57,109 bases of DNA. It comes from Acidobacteriota bacterium (lineage in GTDB: Bacteria; Acidobacteriota; Thermoanaerobaculia; Gp7-AA8). Positions 36,709 to 44,178 of this stretch are shown one piece after another; position 1 is the stretch's first letter, and the number at the start of each line of letters is the position of its first letter. The DNA is taken from assembly GCA_019247495.1 (NCBI GenBank), contig JAFAOU010000145.1:1-57109 (forward strand), written 5' to 3'. Below the pieces are notes generated by a model, which was not told the origin of the DNA, made no database searches, and was given only the letters and a program-made list of their open reading frames with translations. Both the position numbers and the translations under genes were made by a program.

Positions 36709-38406
36709 GTGTTCGTTCCGAAGTCGGTGGTCTGTTTCCGGGAAGGCTATACACGTGAAGCGCTGACGCGCGACGTCATCGCCGGCCTCGTCGTAGGAAT
36801 CGTGGCGCTCCCGCTTGCGCTGGCCTTTGCCATTGCTTCCGGAGTGCAGCCCGAACGCGGTCTCTACACCGCCATCATCGCCGGATTCATCATTTCCGCC
36901 TTCGGCGGCAGCCGCGTCCAGATCGGCGGTCCTACCGGCGCCTTCGTTGTCATCGTCTACGGCATCGTCACGAAGTACGGCTACGAAGGTCTGGTCCTCT
37001 CCACAATGCTCGCCGGCGTCATCCTCATCGTGATGGGACTGGCGCGTATGGGCGCGCTGATCAAATTCATCCCATACCCCGTCATCACCGGCTTCACCTC
37101 GGGCATCGCCGTCATCATTTTCTCGAGTCAGGTGAAGGACTTCCTCGGGCTGAAGATGGGCGCCGTGCCGCCCGACTTCGTCGCGAAGTGGACTGCGTTC
37201 GCGGAACACATCGGCACCATCAACTGGACGGCCGGCGGCGTTGCGGTGGGCACGCTCATCGTGCTCATCGTCTGGCCGAAGATTTCGAGGATGGTTCCCG
37301 CGCCATTCGTGGCGATGATCCTGGCGACGCTGGCAGTACAGATCTTCGCGCTGCCGGTCGAGACGATCGGATCCCGTTTCGGCGCTGTACCGTCGTCACT
37401 GCGGGCGCCGCATCTGCCGAACATCCCGTGGCAGAACATGCGCGAACTAATCTCGCCATCGATCACCATCGCGCTGCTGGCCGCGATCGAGTCTCTCCTT
37501 TCCGCGGTCGTCGCGGACGGCATGATCGGGACGCGCCACAAGTCGAACATGGAGCTGGTCGCGCAAGGCGTCGCCAACATCGCCTCGCCGGTTTTCGGCG
37601 GCATCCCCGCGACTGGCGCGATCGCGCGCACGGCGACGAACATCCGCAGCGGCGGACGCACACCTCTCGCGGGAATGGTCCACGCCTTGACGCTGATGCT
37701 GATCCTCGTTTTCGCCGGACAGTGGGCCGCGAAGGTGCCGCTGGCGGCGCTTGCAGCGATTCTCGTCCTGGTCGCGTACCACATGAGCGAGTGGCGCTCG
37801 TTCGCCGGACTACTGCGCGCACCGAAGAGCGACGTCTTCGTTCTCGTCGTTACGTTCGCGCTGACGCTGTTCGTCGACCTCACCGTTGCCGTGCAGGTTG
37901 GCGTCGTGGCGGCGTCGCTGTTGTTCATGAGGCGGATGGCCGAGGTGACGAACATCGAAGGGGTGAGCGGAGAGTTGAGCGACACGAGCGCGATCGACGA
38001 CCCCGAGTCGATCACGCAAGTCCGCAAGCGCAAACGGACCCTATCCGGCCGCGTGATTCCGAAAGATGTCGAGATCTACGAAGTCAACGGACCGTTTTTC
38101 TTCGGCGCAGCGGACAAGATTCGCGAAGTCGTCAGCGAGATCGAAAAGCCGCCGCGGGTGTTGATCCTCCGGATGCGCAACGTCCCCGCCATCGACGCCA
38201 CCGGCATCCACGCGCTCGGTCAGCTCGCGCTGAAGTGCAAGTCCCAGTCGACGCTGCTGATCCTCTCCGAAGTGCGCGAGCAACCGCGCTCTGCTCTGGC
38301 GCGTTCGAAGAACGTGGAACTCTTCGCGAACCGCGTAACGACGCTCGACGACGCCCTCGACCGCGCTGCAGCCGTGGAATCCACCGCGAACGGCCTTCCG
38401 AGCTAA
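36709..38406 (+). CDS. SulP-family anion transporter with STAS domain
   Basis: A 565-aa inner-membrane transporter of sulfate, bicarbonate or similar anions. About 10-12 helices: TRDVIAGLVVGIVALPLALAFAIASG is the typical first motif, then GGPTGAFVVIVYGIV and GGIPATGAIARTATNIRSGGRTPLAGM. The C-terminal STAS domain (about 445-545) has VLILRMRNVPAIDATGIHAL. The GTG start follows TAGAAT (36694-36699) by 9 nt. Its stop overlaps the stop of the convergent gene, leaving no room for a terminator. Confidence 0.93.
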   Translation: MFVPKSVVCFREGYTREALTRDVIAGLVVGIVALPLALAFAIASGVQPERGLYTAIIAGFIISAFGGSRVQIGGPTGAFVVIVYGIVTKYGYEGLVLSTMLAGVILIVMGLARMGALIKFIPYPVITGFTSGIAVIIFSSQVKDFLGLKMGAVPPDFVAKWTAFAEHIGTINWTAGGVAVGTLIVLIVWPKISRMVPAPFVAMILATLAVQIFALPVETIGSRFGAVPSSLRAPHLPNIPWQNMRELISPSITIALLAAIESLLSAVVADGMIGTRHKSNMELVAQGVANIASPVFGGIPATGAIARTATNIRSGGRTPLAGMVHALTLMLILVFAGQWAAKVPLAALAAILVLVAYHMSEWRSFAGLLRAPKSDVFVLVVTFALTLFVDLTVAVQVGVVAASLLFMRRMAEVTNIEGVSGELSDTSAIDDPESITQVRKRKRTLSGRVIPKDVEIYEVNGPFFFGAADKIREVVSEIEKPPRVLILRMRNVPAIDATGIHALGQLALKCKSQSTLLILSEVREQPRSALARSKNVELFANRVTTLDDALDRAAAVESTANGLPS

Positions 38407-38981
38407 CTTTCCGCGCTGCGCCTCAGTCGTTCGTACCGGAGAAGGACGACTCCGTTCCCGAACGTTCGCGTCTCTGCGAGACGCAGCAGCACCTTCTCCT
38501 TCGAAGGAGGAAAAAGGCGCTTTCCCTCCCCGATCTGGATCGGGTGAACGTAGATGCGGTACTCGTCGATCAGGTCCTGCTCCATGAAGGCCGCTCCCAA
38601 GTCCCCTCCTCCAACCACGAGATCCCCTCGGGCCTGAAGCTTGAGCTCCTCAACCTCTTCCCGCACGACGTTCCTCGCGATCGTGGTGTTCCACCCCGCT
38701 GAAGTGAGCGTCTTCGAATAAACCACCTTGGGCATGTCGCGCCAGATCCGCGCGAACTCTTTCACGGGAGGAGTGCTCGCGGGGTCAGCGTCGGCCGTCG
38801 GCCAGTATCCGGCCATGAGCTCCCAGGTGACTCGGCCGCTCAGAAAGGCTCCCATTGACTTGAGCTCCTCGTTGACATGAGCGTGAAGCTCATCATCGAC
38901 CATGTGCCAGTCGATCTCCTTCTTCGGCCCTTCGAAGAAGCCGTCCAGCGAAATCTGGACGAAGAGGATCACCTTTCTCAT
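38403..38981 (-). CDS. Dihydrofolate reductase-family (RibD C-terminal) protein
   Basis: A 192-aa protein with the RibD_C/DHFR-like fold: MRKVILFVQISLDGFFEGP at the N-terminus, FLSGRVTWELMAGYWP, VVYSKTL and DLVVGGGDLGAAFMEQDLIDEYRIYVHPIQIGEGKRLF. These are NADPH-dependent reductases of mostly unknown substrate. It overlaps the preceding small gene by ATGA and is translated after it. Confidence 0.9.
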   Translation of the reverse strand: MRKVILFVQISLDGFFEGPKKEIDWHMVDDELHAHVNEELKSMGAFLSGRVTWELMAGYWPTADADPASTPPVKEFARIWRDMPKVVYSKTLTSAGWNTTIARNVVREEVEELKLQARGDLVVGGGDLGAAFMEQDLIDEYRIYVHPIQIGEGKRLFPPSKEKVLLRLAETRTFGNGVVLLRYERLRRSAES

Positions 38982-39313
38982 CGCGAGTTTCCGCTCATCG
39001 CGGCTTCATTCCGCGCAGCCTCCCGGTAAATCTCCCACCGCTCAGCCGGAGTGAGGATTCCGCAGAAAGGATCGTTCTGACGCAGGCGTCTTCCTTCCTC
39101 GGAATCATCTAGCAGAATGCTTCGAATCTCGGGCCAGGGGCGCTGCAGGATCGCCAGCCATTCTTTCGCCGGGACGTTCCCCTTCTGAACCCATCGCGCA
39201 CAAACCTCCCGAGCATGCGCGAGCCCTCCGCGGTTCGGATCGCTGTCGATCTTCGCCGCGATACGACGAGACATCATGAGGCTGCGACGGTCGATACCTG
39301 CGTGGGTCTTCAC
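38978..39313 (-). CDS. Conserved hypothetical protein
   Basis: A 111-aa soluble protein. The stretches WLAILQRPWPEIRSILLDD and GRRLRQNDPFCGILTPAERWEIYRE are conserved in small hypothetical proteins I have seen in other bacteria, without a known role. GTG start at 39313, with TAGAAT 8 nt upstream (39322-39327, minus strand) and no clear ribosome site, so it may be leaderless; an ATG at 39277 is the alternative. Forms a two-gene unit with the DHFR-like gene. Confidence 0.75.
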   Translation of the reverse strand: MKTHAGIDRRSLMMSRRIAAKIDSDPNRGGLAHAREVCARWVQKGNVPAKEWLAILQRPWPEIRSILLDDSEEGRRLRQNDPFCGILTPAERWEIYREAARNEAAMSGNSR

Positions 39314-39392
39314 GACCTCGGATTCTATAGAACGAATGCGTGCTTCGGTAAGCGTCCGGCCCGACTGCGACGTTTATGTCAACGGCGATTTC

Positions 39393-42083
39393 TCAGTACG
39401 CGATGCGCCGCGAGGGTGGCGCGGGGACGATTCGCTCTACGCGAATCCGGGCGTCGAGGGCGATGGCTCCGTGTTCGAGCACTTTTAGCGGGTTGATGTC
39501 GAGGTCGCGGATTTCGGGGCAGATCGTAATCAGTGCCGACAGACGGAGGATCGCTTCGCGCAGCGCGGGGACGTCGCTCGGGGCGGCGCCGCGGACTCCG
39601 GTCAGGAGTTTGGCGACGCGGGGTTGCTGGATGATGTCGTCCGCGTCGGTTTCCGTGAGCGGATGGATGCGGAACGCGACGTCCGCGAGGAGCTCGACGA
39701 GGGTGCCGCCGGCGCCGAAGGCCATCACGTGGCCGAAGGTGGGGTCATCCGTCGCGCCGAGCATCACTTCGATGCCGCCGGGGATCATCGGCTGGACGTA
39801 GGCGGCGGTCATGTCGTCGCCGAGGCGCGACTTCATTTCGAGGAAGGCGTCGCGGGCGTCGCATTCGGTTTCGAGTCCGAGGCGGACGCCGCCGCGGTCG
39901 CTCTTGTGAAGCAGGTTGGGGCCGATCGCTTTCAGCGCCACCGGTTGGCCGACGCACATGGCTGCTGCAACGGCTTCGACGGCGTCTATGGCGATCACGC
40001 CGCGGGGCGTTTTGATGCCGGCGGCGTTGAGCAGGCGATCGACTTCGGCGGGATCGAGCCAGCCGCCGCCGCGCTCGATCGCGTTCTCGACGACATTGCG
40101 CAGCTTTCTTTCGTCGACGGTCAGCGGCGCGCTTTCCTTCTCGGGACGGCGGCGCCACTCGGCGTAGTTCGCGGCGCGGGCCAGGGCGCCGACGGCGCGC
40201 TCGGGGAAGGCGAACGACGGCACCGGCGCGAGCGGCTCGGGGACGCCGTGCGCACTCATGAACGTGGCCAGGATGGTCTTGCCGTCAGCATGCGCGGCGA
40301 TGTCGCGGATCGCCCCGGCAACCTCGGGGGCATCCGTCGGCTGCACGGGGATGTAGATGACGAGCACGTCGTCGATCGAGTCGTCGTCGATGAGCGCTTC
40401 GAGCGATCGGCGATAGTGCTCGGGCGATGCCGAGGCGATCATGTCGACCGGATTGCCAACGCTGGCCGCGGCGGGGAGGAACGAGCGCAGGCGCTCGACG
40501 GTCGCATCGCCGAGGGGCGCGAGCGTCAGCCCGTGCGCTTCGCAGGCGTCGGCGGCGAGGATGCCGGGGCCGCCGGCGTTGGTGAGGATCGCCACGCGGC
40601 GTCCTCGCGGAAGCGGCTGATTGGCGAGCAGCGAGGCGACGTCGAACAGCTCTTCGAGCGTGTCGGTGCGGATCACGCCGGCCTGGCGGAGAAGATCGGC
40701 GACGATGACGTCGCTCGACGCCAGCGCACCGGTGTGCGACGCGGCGGCGCGTGCGCCCGAAGCCGAGCGGCCGGCTTTCACGAGGACGATCGGCTTCGAC
40801 TTGCCGACGCGGCGCGCGATTTCGGCGAACTTGCGCGGGTTTCCGAAGCTCTCCAGGTACAGCAGGATGACGTCGGTGCGCTGGTCCTCGGCCCAGTATT
40901 GAATGAGGTCGTTGCCGGAAACGTCGGCCTTGTTGCCGACGGAGAGGAAGGTGGAGAAGCCGATGTTGAGCGAGCGCGCGTAATCGAGAATGGCTACGCC
41001 GAGGGCGCCGCTCTGGCTGGACATCGCCACGTTGCCGGCCGGCGGATAGGTCGCGGCAAACGTGCCGTGCATGCGAACGGCTGGATCGGTGTTGATGACG
41101 CCCATGCAGTTCGGGCCAACCATGCGCATTCCGGCAGCGCGGACTTTGTCGAGCAGCCGGCGTTCGGCGTCGCGTCCGGCCTGGCCGGTCTCGGCAAAGC
41201 CCGCGGTAATGACGACCACGCCGCGAACGCCTTTCGTCACGCAATCATCGATGACGCGTTCCACTTCGTGCGCTGGCACGACGAGGATGGCCAGATCGAC
41301 CGCGACCGGGATTTCGGTCAGCGACGGATACGAGCGCACGCCGTCGATTTCTTTCGCGTGAGGGTTGACAGCGAAGAGCTCGCCGTTGAAGCCGGAGCGC
41401 CGCAGATTCGAAAGGATCTCGTGACCCAACTGTCCCGAACGCCGGCCCACGCCAACGACTGCGATCGAGTGCGGCGCGAAGATCGGCTTCATCGATTCGT
41501 GCGCGGCGTGTTGTGCGCGGCTCGCGGTGTGAGAGCGCGACGCCGGCGTCGATCCGATGGCGAACGAAACGTGAATGGTTCCTTCATCGGAGCGGCGGAG
41601 GACGTCGAAGCCGGACGACAAGAACACGTCAAGCATCCGCGCGTTTTCGGCGAGCAGTTCGGCCTCGAAGCGCTCGATGTGGTTCATGCGCCCCGCCGCT
41701 GCGAGTTTTTCCAGGAGCAGCGTCCCGATCCCACATCCCTGCTGGTCGTCTGCGATCGCAAACGCGACCTCGGCGACGCTGGGATGGCGCGGCGAAGCGA
41801 AGTAATGCGCGACGGCAACGATGCGATCGCCCACTTCACCGACTACGCCGAATTCGTGGACGTAGTCGACGGACGCCGGCGCGTAGAGCAGCGCCTGATC
41901 GGCCGTACACATGGCGAAGAAACGCGCGTGCAAGGTTTCCGGCGAGAGCGTCATGAAGAACGCGCGCAGGCGCTCCTGGTCGTCGGCGCGTACGGGACGG
42001 ATGCGCAGCGTGCGGCCGTTACGGAGAACGACGTCGGCTTCGAGGTGGACGGGATACGCGACTTCGTGTTCGGCGATGGTCAT
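39393..42083 (-). CDS. GNAT acetyltransferase fused to ADP-forming acetyl-CoA synthetase
   Basis: An 896-aa four-part protein. Residues 1-175 are a GNAT domain (VLRNGRTLRIRPVRADDQERLRAFF, DQQGCGIGTLLLEKL as the acetyl-CoA loop). Residues about 200-660 are the CoA-binding and succinyl-CoA-ligase-like domains (SIAVVGVGRRSGQLG, SQSGALGVAILDYA, ASHTGALASSD). Residues about 670-890 are an ATP-grasp domain (VALKAIGPNLLHKSDRGGVRLGL). Either an acetate-forming synthetase or a Pat-like protein lysine acetyltransferase. Here GNAT is N-terminal, opposite to E. coli Pat. Follows the Cys-rich gene by 7 nt. Confidence 0.9.
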   Translation of the reverse strand: MTIAEHEVAYPVHLEADVVLRNGRTLRIRPVRADDQERLRAFFMTLSPETLHARFFAMCTADQALLYAPASVDYVHEFGVVGEVGDRIVAVAHYFASPRHPSVAEVAFAIADDQQGCGIGTLLLEKLAAAGRMNHIERFEAELLAENARMLDVFLSSGFDVLRRSDEGTIHVSFAIGSTPASRSHTASRAQHAAHESMKPIFAPHSIAVVGVGRRSGQLGHEILSNLRRSGFNGELFAVNPHAKEIDGVRSYPSLTEIPVAVDLAILVVPAHEVERVIDDCVTKGVRGVVVITAGFAETGQAGRDAERRLLDKVRAAGMRMVGPNCMGVINTDPAVRMHGTFAATYPPAGNVAMSSQSGALGVAILDYARSLNIGFSTFLSVGNKADVSGNDLIQYWAEDQRTDVILLYLESFGNPRKFAEIARRVGKSKPIVLVKAGRSASGARAAASHTGALASSDVIVADLLRQAGVIRTDTLEELFDVASLLANQPLPRGRRVAILTNAGGPGILAADACEAHGLTLAPLGDATVERLRSFLPAAASVGNPVDMIASASPEHYRRSLEALIDDDSIDDVLVIYIPVQPTDAPEVAGAIRDIAAHADGKTILATFMSAHGVPEPLAPVPSFAFPERAVGALARAANYAEWRRRPEKESAPLTVDERKLRNVVENAIERGGGWLDPAEVDRLLNAAGIKTPRGVIAIDAVEAVAAAMCVGQPVALKAIGPNLLHKSDRGGVRLGLETECDARDAFLEMKSRLGDDMTAAYVQPMIPGGIEVMLGATDDPTFGHVMAFGAGGTLVELLADVAFRIHPLTETDADDIIQQPRVAKLLTGVRGAAPSDVPALREAILRLSALITICPEIRDLDINPLKVLEHGAIALDARIRVERIVPAPPSRRIAY

Positions 42084-42090
42084 GGCAGGA

Positions 42091-42489
42091 TCAGGCGACG
42101 ATGAGAGAACGTCCGGTCAGCTCGGTGAAGAAGCCCGCGAGCTCTTCGTTGGAGAAGTCGTCCCAGCCGCGGCAGGAGTCGTGCTCTTTCTGCTGCACGT
42201 CGCACGCGAGCGGAAGCTCGTCGACGATCTGCCGGGCGAGCTGCCAACGGTTGGCGAGGTCTTCGAGCTCCTCGCGCGACATGCCGGGCCGGCGCTTGTC
42301 GAGCCAGGAGTAGCAGCGGCGCAGGCCGCCGTCGCTGTTGCGATGGAATCCCTTGCAGAAGATGCCGCGCTCCGATGCGACCTTGCAGATGGAGTTGTCG
42401 TCGTCGGTCAGCTTCACGAGCTCGGCGCGGAGAAGAGCGATCATTTCGGTCCGCGGAATGGCTTCCTGTTTCGGCAATATGCGGGACAT
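42091..42489 (-). CDS. Small Cys-rich protein upstream of acetyl-CoA synthetase
   Basis: A 132-aa soluble protein with five cysteines spread over ICKVA, IFCKGF, RRCYSW, ACDVQ and SCRGW. These could bind an Fe-S cluster or sense redox state; no family recognised with certainty. GGGAGG lies 8 nt before the ATG at 42489. It starts the operon with the GNAT/acetyl-CoA synthetase, and a Crp/Fnr-type box lies 67-82 nt upstream. Confidence 0.72.
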   Translation of the reverse strand: MSRILPKQEAIPRTEMIALLRAELVKLTDDDNSICKVASERGIFCKGFHRNSDGGLRRCYSWLDKRRPGMSREELEDLANRWQLARQIVDELPLACDVQQKEHDSCRGWDDFSNEELAGFFTELTGRSLIVA

Positions 42490-42555
42490 GGGCAACCTCC
42501 CACGACAGGATCGCGCCGCGGCTCAATGGAAGCCGTGGGGGTGCTCACAGGAGGG

Positions 42556-42571
42556 TGTGTCGTGTGTCACA
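42556..42571 (-). promoter_or_regulatory. Crp/Fnr-type box before the Cys-rich/acetyl-CoA synthetase operon
   Basis: TGTGT-N6-TCACA, one mismatch from the symmetric consensus, centred about 74 nt upstream of the ATG at 42489. Confidence 0.5.
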
Positions 42572-42624
42572 GTCGGCACGGCCGATGGCGGTGGTTGCCT
42601 AAGGCTCGGCCACCACTAGCGAGT

Positions 42625-42650
42625 CAATCAGCGGCGCCGCAGGCTGATTG
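42625..42650. other. 8-bp hairpin
   Basis: CAATCAGC (42625-42632) and GCTGATTG (42643-42650) form a stem around a GC-rich loop in the 42490-42875 intergenic gap. It is not at the end of a gene, so its role is unclear. Confidence 0.4.
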
Positions 42651-42657
42651 GAAGGCT

Positions 42658-42764
42658 CAATGTTGAATGTTCAATGTTGAATGGGGAGTCGAAGGAGGTT
42701 GTCGACTGCGGCAATCAGTCATTCAACATTCAACATTCAACATTGAACATTCAACATTCAACAT
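42658..42764. repeat. AT-rich TTGAATGTTGAATG repeats forming a large inverted structure
   Basis: ATTCAACATTCAAC-type 9-nt units are repeated at 42719-42764, and the complementary TGTTGAATGTTCAATG units occur at 42658-42683, separated by about 35 bp. Far lower GC than its surroundings. It lies in the divergent gap 42490-42875 between the Cys-rich gene and the radical SAM gene. No coding potential. The spacers are too short and the units too degenerate for CRISPR. Confidence 0.75.
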
Positions 42765-42826
42765 ATCGGCTAACCCTTCCTGTGATTTTCGCGCCGCCGC
42801 CGCGCACGCCGGCCGTCACACACTCG

Positions 42827-42842
42827 TGTGACGCGAATCATG
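42827..42842 (+). promoter_or_regulatory. Crp/Fnr-type box before the radical SAM gene
   Basis: TGTGA-N6-TCATG, centred about 41 nt upstream of the ATG at 42876. It overlaps a perfect GTCACAC-ACTC-GTGTGAC palindrome (42815-42832). Because the box covers the GTG at 42828 and the ATG at 42840, translation most likely begins at 42876. Confidence 0.55.
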
Positions 42843-42875
42843 GGATGCGACTTCCCTCGCGCCTCTAATCAGCCG

Positions 42876-44120
42876 ATGCTGAAACCCGTAGAGCTCGAGA
42901 TCGAACTTTTCTGCCGCGGGATGCGCATCGCCGAGTCGTGTCACACCGCCGAGGATGGGCGGCGCATCAGCCGCACGCGGGCCGGACTCGGCTCCGGACT
43001 CGAGATCGTCATCCCGGCGCCGAAGCCGATCTGGGTGAACGTTCCGGTCGTCGAGCCGTTTGCGTTGCGCTCGCCCTTTGTTCTCGACATCTCGGCCGGG
43101 CGCTACTTCGTGAACGACACTCGCGACGGTGCTGACTACGACGTGACAATTCCGCCCGAGCCGGCTTGGTACTCGCGCAATACGAGCGCCGACGTCCCGA
43201 TGAGCCGCGTCGGCGTCCTCCAGGGCAACTACCTCGGCATCTACATTTCGAACCGCTGTCTGTACTGGAGCTGGTCGCCGTCGCTGGCGTGCAAGTTCTG
43301 CACGACCGGGAAAAACGTCGGCGCCGCCGAGGAGTCGCGCAAGCGGATCACCGACGTCGTCGAGGTGGCCATGGCTGCACGCGACGAATCGAACTGCATC
43401 TTCACGCACTTCAATACCGGCTATCACTACGAAGACAAGGCAGACCGCGAAGTCATTCACGGCCTGCGTCAGGCGCAACCGTTCGTGCGCGCCGTGCGCA
43501 CGCACGTCGGCGGTTTCATCGGCGTTCAGGCTGTTCCCGTTCCGCGAAACAGCTATTACGAATACGACGAGCTGATCGCCGCCGGGACGGATCATTTTTC
43601 GTTCTGCTACGAGTTCGAGGATCCCGAGGTCTTCGCACGGCTCTGCCCCGGCAAAGCGCAGACGGTCGGACAGCACGCGTTCTTCGAGGCGATGGAGTAC
43701 ACGTCGCGCAAGTTGGGACGTGGGCGCGTGTCCGGCGAGATCATCGCGGGCGTGGAGCCGATCGAAGCGACCAAGCGTGGCATCGATCGGATCGTCAACG
43801 CCGGCGCATTTCCGACGGTCTGCATCTTCCGGCCGACATTGGGAAGCGAGATGGAAGAGGTCGCGCCGCCCGATCCCGACGCGATGAAAGAGGTCTTCAC
43901 GCATCTCCACCAGACCTGCCGCCGCGCCGGTCTGCCGGTGGGCATCCTGCCGATCGAAGTCTCACTCGTGGTGCAACCCGAAGAGACGGCGGACCTGATG
44001 TCGCCGAACATCGCCAGCGATCTGTACGCGCTCAAGAACAGCGCTCTGCGCCAGCTCGCGCGTCCGTACGTCGCCTGGAAACGGCGTCCGCGCGGCTCGC
44101 GGGCTGCGGCGATGGCGTAA
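42876..44120 (+). CDS. Radical SAM protein with unusual Cys spacing
   Basis: A 414-aa protein. The candidate 4Fe-4S motif is NRCLYWSWSPSLACKFCTTGKN, that is C-x10-C-x2-C rather than the usual C-x3-C-x2-C. Downstream the barrel has the radical-SAM-like FNTGYHYEDKADREVIHGL, GEIIAGVEPIEATKRGIDRIVNAGAFP and FRPTLGSEME segments, as in the BioB/ThiH-type TIM barrel. Substrate unknown. A Crp/Fnr box lies just upstream, suggesting expression at low oxygen, which fits an oxygen-labile enzyme. Confidence 0.78.
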   Translation: MLKPVELEIELFCRGMRIAESCHTAEDGRRISRTRAGLGSGLEIVIPAPKPIWVNVPVVEPFALRSPFVLDISAGRYFVNDTRDGADYDVTIPPEPAWYSRNTSADVPMSRVGVLQGNYLGIYISNRCLYWSWSPSLACKFCTTGKNVGAAEESRKRITDVVEVAMAARDESNCIFTHFNTGYHYEDKADREVIHGLRQAQPFVRAVRTHVGGFIGVQAVPVPRNSYYEYDELIAAGTDHFSFCYEFEDPEVFARLCPGKAQTVGQHAFFEAMEYTSRKLGRGRVSGEIIAGVEPIEATKRGIDRIVNAGAFPTVCIFRPTLGSEMEEVAPPDPDAMKEVFTHLHQTCRRAGLPVGILPIEVSLVVQPEETADLMSPNIASDLYALKNSALRQLARPYVAWKRRPRGSRAAAMA

Positions 44121-44135
44121 ATCCCTCCGCGTCTC

Positions 44136-44173
44136 CGCGGCTCCGCGTGAAACCCTTCTCACGCGGAGCCGCG
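44136..44173. terminator. Perfect 15-bp hairpin between convergent genes
   Basis: CGCGGCTCCGCGTGA (44136-44150) is perfectly inverted at 44159-44173 with an 8-nt loop, between the radical SAM stop and the TonB receptor stop. Bidirectional terminator candidate. Confidence 0.75.
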
Positions 44174-44178
44174 AAGCT

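Noticed and set aside
39624..42104. 826-codon plus-strand open frame
   Set aside because: Antisense to the GNAT/acetyl-CoA synthetase, whose domains are unmistakable; long shadow frames are common at this GC content. The same applies to 45205-46464, 55839-56924, 37188-38702, 5865-6938 and 31730-32863.
42658..42764. Possible CRISPR array
   Set aside because: Units are 9 nt, degenerate and without spacers of constant length; no cas genes nearby.
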